Position numbers and translations under genes: made by a program
Part shown: one piece after another, positions 58,556-64,000 of the stretch
Layout of the letters: each line of letters begins with the position of its first letter
Position numbering within the stretch: the stretch's first letter is position 1
Source: Serratia ureilytica
Lineage (GTDB): Bacteria > Pseudomonadota > Gammaproteobacteria > Enterobacterales > Enterobacteriaceae
NCBI RefSeq assembly: GCF_013375155.1
Contig: NZ_JABXOF010000007.1
Span: forward strand, 1 to 64,000
Direction: 5' to 3'
Length of the DNA stretch: 64,000 nt
Notes under the pieces: generated by a model
The model's input: the letters and a program-made list of their open reading frames with translations, nothing else
Databases searched by the model: none
Told to the model about the DNA's origin: nothing

Positions 58556-59094
58556 GGGGATGCCTGCTTGGCCAGCGGCCACTGTTCAAGGTGTTGGTAA
58601 CGGGTGCGGCCGTTTTCGAACACCGACTCATACAAGGAAAAGGCGTCGGCGCTGAACGCCCAGCCCGGCGTCGCCGGCGGGATCGCCACCGGCTGGGTAG
58701 CGGCGCGCAGCAGCGTGATGTGCGGATGGAACGGCAGCGCGCTTTGATGGCAACCGCTGCGTGCGGCCTGCGAACGCAGCAGCTCGGCCAGCTGCAGCAA
58801 TCCGCGCGGCGCGCGGCGGGTACCGAGCCAGACCACGCCGGGGCGCGGCCAATGGCCGAGATCGTCGAGCCGCATGCTGAAGCCGGGTTGGGCGATGCGG
58901 CCGGCCAACTTACGCAGCGCCAGTTCTTTCTGTGCGCTGACTTCACCGAGAAACGCCAGCGTCAGGTGCAAATTGGCCGCCGCCACTGGCCGACCGGCCT
59001 CCGGTGCAAACGCCTCGGCGCGCCAGCGGACCACCTGCTGTTGCAGGGCGTCAGGCAAGGACAGGGCGAAAAATAGGCGGCGCGAATTGGACAT
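58552..59094 (-). CDS. thpR: RNA 2',3'-cyclic phosphodiesterase ThpR (formerly LigT)
   Basis: 2H-family phosphoesterase that opens 2',3'-cyclic phosphates and can reversibly join tRNA halves in vitro. The 180-residue protein has both catalytic HxTx motifs: HLTL (near residue 43) and HITL (near 125). [15 protein letters not shown] is the conserved start. First gene of a thpR-sfsA pair, divergent from hrpB. Confidence 0.95.
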   Translation of the reverse strand: MSNSRRLFFALSLPDALQQQVVRWRAEAFAPEAGRPVAAANLHLTLAFLGEVSAQKELALRKLAGRIAQPGFSMRLDDLGHWPRPGVVWLGTRRAPRGLLQLAELLRSQAARSGCHQSALPFHPHITLLRAATQPVAIPPATPGWAFSADAFSLYESVFENGRTRYQHLEQWPLAKQASP

Positions 59095-59284
59095 AAGGGC
59101 TCGGCAAATGCATGACAATGCGGTCGGGAACAGCGGTAAACGTTACTGGCAGCGGCCCCGCGAGGGGCGCGGCGCACGAATGAGCTCCGTACTATAGCTA
59201 ACGCCGCAACAGTTTGAAAGGTTACGGGGATAAAGCTAATGCTACACTGTACGCCGTTTAACGCTAATCACTACGGAGAATTCA

Positions 59285-61723
59285 GTGTCTTCATTGCCCG
59301 TCAGCGCAGTGCTCAATGAGTTGCTGGCTGCGCTGCAGTCTGCCCCGCAGGTGCTGTTGCACGCCCCGACCGGCGCCGGTAAATCCACCTGGCTGCCGCT
59401 GCAGATCATGGCTAAGGCCGGGTTGCCGGGGCGCATTATCATGCTGGAGCCGCGGCGGCTGGCGGCGAAGAACGTCGCCTATCGCCTGGCGCAGCAACTG
59501 GGGGAGGAGCCTGGCCAGACCGTGGGTTATCGCATGCGCGCCGAAAGTAAAAGCGGGCCGCAGACCCGGCTGGAAGTGGTGACGGAAGGCATTCTCACCC
59601 GCATGTTGCAGCAGGATGCCGAGCTGCAGGGCGTGTCGTTGGTGATCCTCGACGAATTCCACGAACGCAGCCTGCAGGCCGATCTGGCGCTGGCGTTGCT
59701 GCTCGATGTGCAGCAAGGGCTGCGCGACGATCTGAAACTGCTGATCATGTCGGCCACGCTGGATAACGCCCGTATGACGCAGCTGCTGCCGCAGGCGCCG
59801 GTGGTGGTGTCCGAGGGGCGCAGTTTCCCGGTTGAACGCCTGTATCAGCCGTTGGCCAGCCATCAGCGGCTGGAGGATGGCGTAACGGCGGCGGTGAAGC
59901 GCATGCTGGCCGAACAGCCGGGATCTTTGCTGCTGTTCCTGCCGGGCGTAGCGGAGATCAACCGGGTGCTGGAGCGTTTGACCGGCGAAGTGGCGAGCGA
60001 TACCGATCTTTGCCCGCTGTATGGCGCTCTGCCTCTGGCGCAACAGCAAAAAGCGATTCAGCCGGCGGCGCCGGGTCGCCGCAAAGTGGTGTTGGCGACC
60101 AACATCGCCGAGACCAGCCTGACGATCGAGGGCATTCGGCTGGTGGTGGACAGCGGTCTGGAGCGCGTGGCGCGTTACGACGTGCGCAACGGTTTGACGA
60201 GGCTGGCGACGCAGCGCATCAGTCAGGCCTCGATGGTGCAGCGCGCCGGGCGCGCCGGGCGTCTGGAACCGGGCATTTGCTGGCATCTGTTCGCCAAAGA
60301 GCAGGCGGAGCGCGCGGTGGAACATGCTGAGCCGGAAATTTTACAGAGCGATCTCACCGGCTTCTGGCTCGAGCTGCTGCAGTGGGGGTGCCATGATCCG
60401 GCGCAGCTGACCTGGCTTGACGCGCCTCCGGCAGCGGCATTGGCGGCGGCCAGGGCGTTGCTGTACCGGCTGGGAGCCACGAATGACGGCGACAAACTCA
60501 CCGCGCCGGGGCGCCAAATGGCCGCTCTGGGATGTGAACCGCGGCTGGCGGCAATGCTGGTCGCCGGCGCGGCGCTGAGTGCCGACGGCCTGGCGACGGC
60601 CGCGTTGCTGGCGGCATTGCTGGAAGAACCGCCGCGCGGCGGGCAGATGGATATCGGTTATTGGCTGAGCCGCCCGCAGCCGAACTGGCGGCAGCGAGCC
60701 GCGCAGTTGGCCAAACGTCTGCCGCAACGTGCGGGGCAAGTTGACGCCGATTTGGCGCCGCGGCTGTTGGCGCTGGCATTTACCGATCGCATCGCCCAGC
60801 GTCGCGGTCAGGATGGCCGCTACCTGCTGGCCAACGGCCTGGGCGCGGCGATGAACCAGGACGAGGCGCTGTCGCGCGCGCCCTGGTTGATTGTCCCCAA
60901 CCTGTTGCAGGGCCACAACAGCCCGGATGCGCGTATTTTGTTGGCGTTGCCGGTCGATATCGAGGCGTTGGCGGCGCAGCTGCCGGCGATGGTTATGCAG
61001 CGCACGGCGGTAGAGTGGGATGAAGAGAAGGGGACGCTGCGCGCCTGGAAGCGCCAACAGATCGGCCGTCTGACGTTGCGCGCGCAGCCGCTGGCTAAGC
61101 CGGCGGACGAAGAGCTGCAGCAGGCGCTGCTCGACTGGGTGCGCGCGCAGGGGCTGGCGGTGCTCAACTGGGAGGGCGCAGCTGAACAACTGCGGGTGCG
61201 CCTGCAGTGCGCGCAAGCCTGGCTGCCGGAGGCGGAGTGGCCGGCGATGGGCGAAGAACCGCTGCTGGCGGCGCTGGAGCAGTGGCTGTTGCCGTCGCTG
61301 AACGGCGTGCGCGATCTGCGCGGATTGAAGCAGGTCAACCTCGCCGAGGCGTTGTCCCGGCTGTTGGACTGGCAGCAAAAACAGCGGCTGGATAATGCAT
61401 TACCCACTCATTACACTGTGCCGACCGGCAGCCGCCTGCCGATCCGTTATGAGGCCGGCAAACCGCCGGCGCTGGCGGTGCGTTTGCAGGAAATGTTCGG
61501 CGAGCAGCGCAGCCCGATGTTGGCTGAGGGTCGCATCCCGGTAGTGCTTGAGTTACTCTCACCGGCGCACAGGCCGTTGCAAATCACCGGCGATCTGGCG
61601 GCCTTCTGGCAAGGCGCCTACCGCGAGGTGCAAAAAGAGATGAAGGGCCGCTATCCGAAACACGTGTGGCCGGACGATCCGGCCACGGCGGCCCCGACGC
61701 GCCGAACGAAGAAATATCAGTAG
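59285..61723 (+). CDS. hrpB: ATP-dependent RNA helicase HrpB (DEAH family)
   Basis: 812-residue DEAH-box helicase matching E. coli HrpB from the GTG start at 59285 (GGAG 10 nt upstream). Motif I is APTGAGKST, motif II DEFH in LVILDEFHERSLQ (a DEAH variant), motif III LLIMSATLDN, motif VI QRAGRAGRLEPG. A C-terminal HrpB-specific domain ends YPKHVWPDDPATAAPTRR. Physiological role in E. coli is poorly defined, unlike HrpA. Confidence 0.96.
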   Translation: MSSLPVSAVLNELLAALQSAPQVLLHAPTGAGKSTWLPLQIMAKAGLPGRIIMLEPRRLAAKNVAYRLAQQLGEEPGQTVGYRMRAESKSGPQTRLEVVTEGILTRMLQQDAELQGVSLVILDEFHERSLQADLALALLLDVQQGLRDDLKLLIMSATLDNARMTQLLPQAPVVVSEGRSFPVERLYQPLASHQRLEDGVTAAVKRMLAEQPGSLLLFLPGVAEINRVLERLTGEVASDTDLCPLYGALPLAQQQKAIQPAAPGRRKVVLATNIAETSLTIEGIRLVVDSGLERVARYDVRNGLTRLATQRISQASMVQRAGRAGRLEPGICWHLFAKEQAERAVEHAEPEILQSDLTGFWLELLQWGCHDPAQLTWLDAPPAAALAAARALLYRLGATNDGDKLTAPGRQMAALGCEPRLAAMLVAGAALSADGLATAALLAALLEEPPRGGQMDIGYWLSRPQPNWRQRAAQLAKRLPQRAGQVDADLAPRLLALAFTDRIAQRRGQDGRYLLANGLGAAMNQDEALSRAPWLIVPNLLQGHNSPDARILLALPVDIEALAAQLPAMVMQRTAVEWDEEKGTLRAWKRQQIGRLTLRAQPLAKPADEELQQALLDWVRAQGLAVLNWEGAAEQLRVRLQCAQAWLPEAEWPAMGEEPLLAALEQWLLPSLNGVRDLRGLKQVNLAEALSRLLDWQQKQRLDNALPTHYTVPTGSRLPIRYEAGKPPALAVRLQEMFGEQRSPMLAEGRIPVVLELLSPAHRPLQITGDLAAFWQGAYREVQKEMKGRYPKHVWPDDPATAAPTRRTKKYQ

Positions 61724-61841
61724 GCCGCGATCGTTTAAGGTTTGGAATTCAGATGTTTCTTCTGTTCAGCGCCACGGCGTCGGCACAGATTAAGCGACTC
61801 ATTATGGCCGGCAGTGTCGGCAAGCTCGGAGAACAACAGCC

Positions 61842-64000
61842 ATGGCTGGGGATGACCGCGAGCCCATCGGGCGCAAAGGAAAACAACCAAAAAGCACCGC
61901 GTCGCGCAAGCCGCCGCGCCGTCGCCGAGACGACGATTATGACGATTACGAAGAAGACGAGTATGACGATGACGAGTATGAAGAGGAGGAGGAACGCATG
62001 CCGCGTAAGGTGAAAGCGACTCCGCCGCGTAAAAAACGCCGCTGGCTCGGCCTGTTTATCAAACTGATCCTGGTGCTCGCCGTCCTGTTGGCGATCTATG
62101 GCGTCTACCTGGACTCGCAGATCCGCAGCCGCATCGACGGCAAAGTCTGGCAGCTGCCGGCGGCGGTGTACGGCCGCATGGTCAACCTGGAACCGGGCAT
62201 GCCGTACAGCAAGAAGGAGATGGTTAACCTGCTGGAAGGCATGCAGTACCGCCAGGTCAGCCGCATGACGCGTCCGGGCGAGTTTACCGTGCAGGCCAAC
62301 AGCATCGAGATGCTGCGCCGCCCGTTCGACTTCCCGGATGGTAAAGAAGGGCAGATCCGCGCCCGCCTCGATTTCCAGAATAACCGCCTGGCGAAGATCG
62401 AAAACCTGGACAGCGGCCGCAGCTTCGGCTTCTTCCGCCTCGATCCGCGTCTGATCACCATGCTGCAGTCGCCGAACGGCGAACAGCGGCTGTTCGTGCC
62501 GCGCTCCGGTTTCCCGGATCTGTTGGTGGATACGTTGATCGCCACGGAAGACCGCCACTTCTATGAGCATGACGGCATCAGCCCGTACTCCATCGGCCGC
62601 GCGGTGCTGGCCAACCTGACCGCCGGCCGCGCGGTGCAGGGCGGCAGCACCCTGACGCAGCAGCTGGTGAAGAACCTGTTCCTGACCAACGAACGTTCGC
62701 TTTGGCGTAAGGCCAACGAAGCCTATATGGCGCTGTTGGTGGATTACCGTTACAGCAAAGACCGCATCCTGGAGCTGTATCTGAACGAGGTATACCTCGG
62801 CCAGAGCGGCAGCGACCAGATCCGCGGCTTCCCGCTGGCCAGCCTGTATTACTTCGGTCGCCCGGTGGATGAGCTGAGCCTCGATCAACAGGCGTTGCTG
62901 GTCGGCATGGTCAAGGGCGCGTCGCTGTATAACCCGTGGCGTAACCCGAAACTGGCGTTGGAACGCCGCAATCTGGTGCTCAAACTGCTGCAGAACCAGG
63001 GCGTGATCGACGGCGAGCTGTATGACATGCTGAGCGCGCGTCCGCTGGGCGTGCAGCCGAAAGGCGGCGTCATTACGCCGCAGCCGGCGTTTATGCAGAT
63101 GGTGCGTCAGGAACTGCAGACCAAGCTGGGCGATAAGGTGAATGACCTGTCCGGCGTGAAGATCTTCACCACGCTGGATCCGGTGTCGCAAGACGCGGCG
63201 GAAAAAGCGGTCGAAGACGGCATCCCGGCGCTGCGCGCTGCGCGTCACCTGCAGGATCTGGAAGCGGCGATGGTGATCGTCGATCGCTTCAGCGGTGAAG
63301 TACGCGCCATGGTCGGCGGCGCCAACCCGCAGTTCGCCGGTTTCAACCGCGCCATGCAGGCGCGACGCCTGGTCGGCTCGCTGGCCAAACCGCCAACGTA
63401 CCTGACCGCGCTGTCCGAGCCGGACAAATACCGCCTCAACACCTGGCTGGCGGATGCGCCGCTGTCGCTGAAACAGCCGAACGGCGCCGTCTGGCAGCCG
63501 AACAACTACGATCGCAAATTCCGCGGTCAGGTGATGCTGGTGGATGCGTTGGCCAACTCGCTGAACGTGCCGACGGTGAACCTCGGCCTGTCGGTCGGGC
63601 TGGATCAGATCAGCGCTACGCTGCAACGCCTGGGGATCCCGAAAGCGGAGATCAATCCGGTGCCTTCGATGCTGCTGGGGGCGATCGGCCTGACGCCGAT
63701 GGAAGTGGCGCAGGAATACCAGACCATCGCCAGCGGCGGTAACCGTGCGCCGCTGTCGGCGGTGCGTTCGGTGATCGCCGAAGACGGCACGGTGCTGTAC
63801 CAGAGCTTCCCGCAGGCGGAGCGCATGGTGCCGGCGCAGGCCGCTTACCTGACGCTGTACGCGATGCAGCAGGGCGTGGCGCGCGGGACCTCCCGCTCGC
63901 TGTCGGTGAAGTTCCCGAACTACAACCTGGCGGCGAAAACCGGTACCACCAACGATCTGCGCGACAGCTGGTTCGCCGGCATCGACGGCAAGGAAGTGGC
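61842..64000 (+). CDS. mrcB: Penicillin-binding protein 1B, 3' end outside window
   Basis: Bifunctional peptidoglycan glycosyltransferase and transpeptidase of the inner membrane. ATG at 61842 follows CGGAG and opens [15 protein letters not shown] as in E. coli. 719 codons are present, no stop before the edge. The cytoplasmic tail has a basic patch and an Asp/Glu/Tyr-rich run (30-52). One transmembrane helix (about 68-87) precedes the UB2H domain. The glycosyltransferase domain holds [12 protein letters not shown] and [15 protein letters not shown]. The transpeptidase has the SLAK active-site motif, SLN and AKTGTT. It is the only visible frame across 61.8-64 kb on this strand. Confidence 0.95.
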   Translation, partial: MAGDDREPIGRKGKQPKSTASRKPPRRRRDDDYDDYEEDEYDDDEYEEEEERMPRKVKATPPRKKRRWLGLFIKLILVLAVLLAIYGVYLDSQIRSRIDGKVWQLPAAVYGRMVNLEPGMPYSKKEMVNLLEGMQYRQVSRMTRPGEFTVQANSIEMLRRPFDFPDGKEGQIRARLDFQNNRLAKIENLDSGRSFGFFRLDPRLITMLQSPNGEQRLFVPRSGFPDLLVDTLIATEDRHFYEHDGISPYSIGRAVLANLTAGRAVQGGSTLTQQLVKNLFLTNERSLWRKANEAYMALLVDYRYSKDRILELYLNEVYLGQSGSDQIRGFPLASLYYFGRPVDELSLDQQALLVGMVKGASLYNPWRNPKLALERRNLVLKLLQNQGVIDGELYDMLSARPLGVQPKGGVITPQPAFMQMVRQELQTKLGDKVNDLSGVKIFTTLDPVSQDAAEKAVEDGIPALRAARHLQDLEAAMVIVDRFSGEVRAMVGGANPQFAGFNRAMQARRLVGSLAKPPTYLTALSEPDKYRLNTWLADAPLSLKQPNGAVWQPNNYDRKFRGQVMLVDALANSLNVPTVNLGLSVGLDQISATLQRLGIPKAEINPVPSMLLGAIGLTPMEVAQEYQTIASGGNRAPLSAVRSVIAEDGTVLYQSFPQAERMVPAQAAYLTLYAMQQGVARGTSRSLSVKFPNYNLAAKTGTTNDLRDSWFAGIDGKEV

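Noticed and set aside
61749..63626. 625-codon minus-strand frame
   Set aside because: Antisense to mrcB, whose plus-strand frame carries all PBP1B motifs and is open to the window edge.

Overview
The window reads as chromosomal DNA of a GC-rich enterobacterium. Protein sequences and gene order point to Serratia, most likely the S. marcescens group; this is inferred from recalled family sequences and synteny, not from a search. Nearly every gene is a close counterpart of an Escherichia coli gene. I saw no insertion sequence, prophage, integrase, CRISPR array or rRNA operon. One tRNA gene (tRNA-Phe) lies at the left edge, and the right edge cuts mrcB (PBP1B).

Layout. (1) 1-18.6 kb matches the E. 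coli 66-min block: pheV, speC, mltC, yggX, mutY, trmB, yggL, glutaminase, yggN, a DUF29 gene, hemW, rdgB, yggU, yggT, proC, yggS, a PilT-like ATPase, ruvX, yqgE, gshB, rsmE, endA, sprT. (2) 18.6-28 kb is the accessory and rearranged part: class I fumarase, a Rob-like regulator, and a molybdenum-hydroxylase locus. That locus has a MocA-like cytidylyltransferase and XdhC on the minus strand. Divergent from them is a three-gene operon: Tat-exported molybdopterin subunit, [2Fe-2S] subunit and triheme cytochrome c. (3) 28-64 kb matches the E. coli 2-4 min block: aroP, pdhR-aceE-aceF-lpd, acnB, yacL, speD-speE, yacC, cueO, hpt, can, yadGH, yadE, panD-panC-panB, folK-pcnB, gluQ, dksA, sfsA-thpR, hrpB, mrcB. 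A qseBC two-component pair sits between panB and folK, which are neighbours in E. coli.

How the genes work together. Pyruvate dehydrogenase, its regulator PdhR, aconitase B and fumarase A link glycolysis to the TCA cycle. SpeC, SpeD and SpeE cover putrescine and spermidine synthesis. PanBCD covers pantothenate synthesis. CueO handles periplasmic copper under a recognisable CueR-type promoter. The molybdoenzyme operon looks like a periplasmic, cytochrome-c-linked dehydrogenase, probably for an aldehyde or N-heterocycle, with its own cofactor-maturation genes; its substrate is unknown.

Strongest regulatory observations: an AUU start codon and lengthened disordered N-terminus for pcnB; a perfect PdhR operator; a CueR promoter; tandem TyrR boxes at aroP; a perfect PmrA/QseB-type direct repeat at qseB; a perfect palindrome between the divergent molybdoenzyme genes; two ERIC elements; and a candidate arginine-rich leader peptide, with a stem covering its ribosome binding site, ahead of speC.
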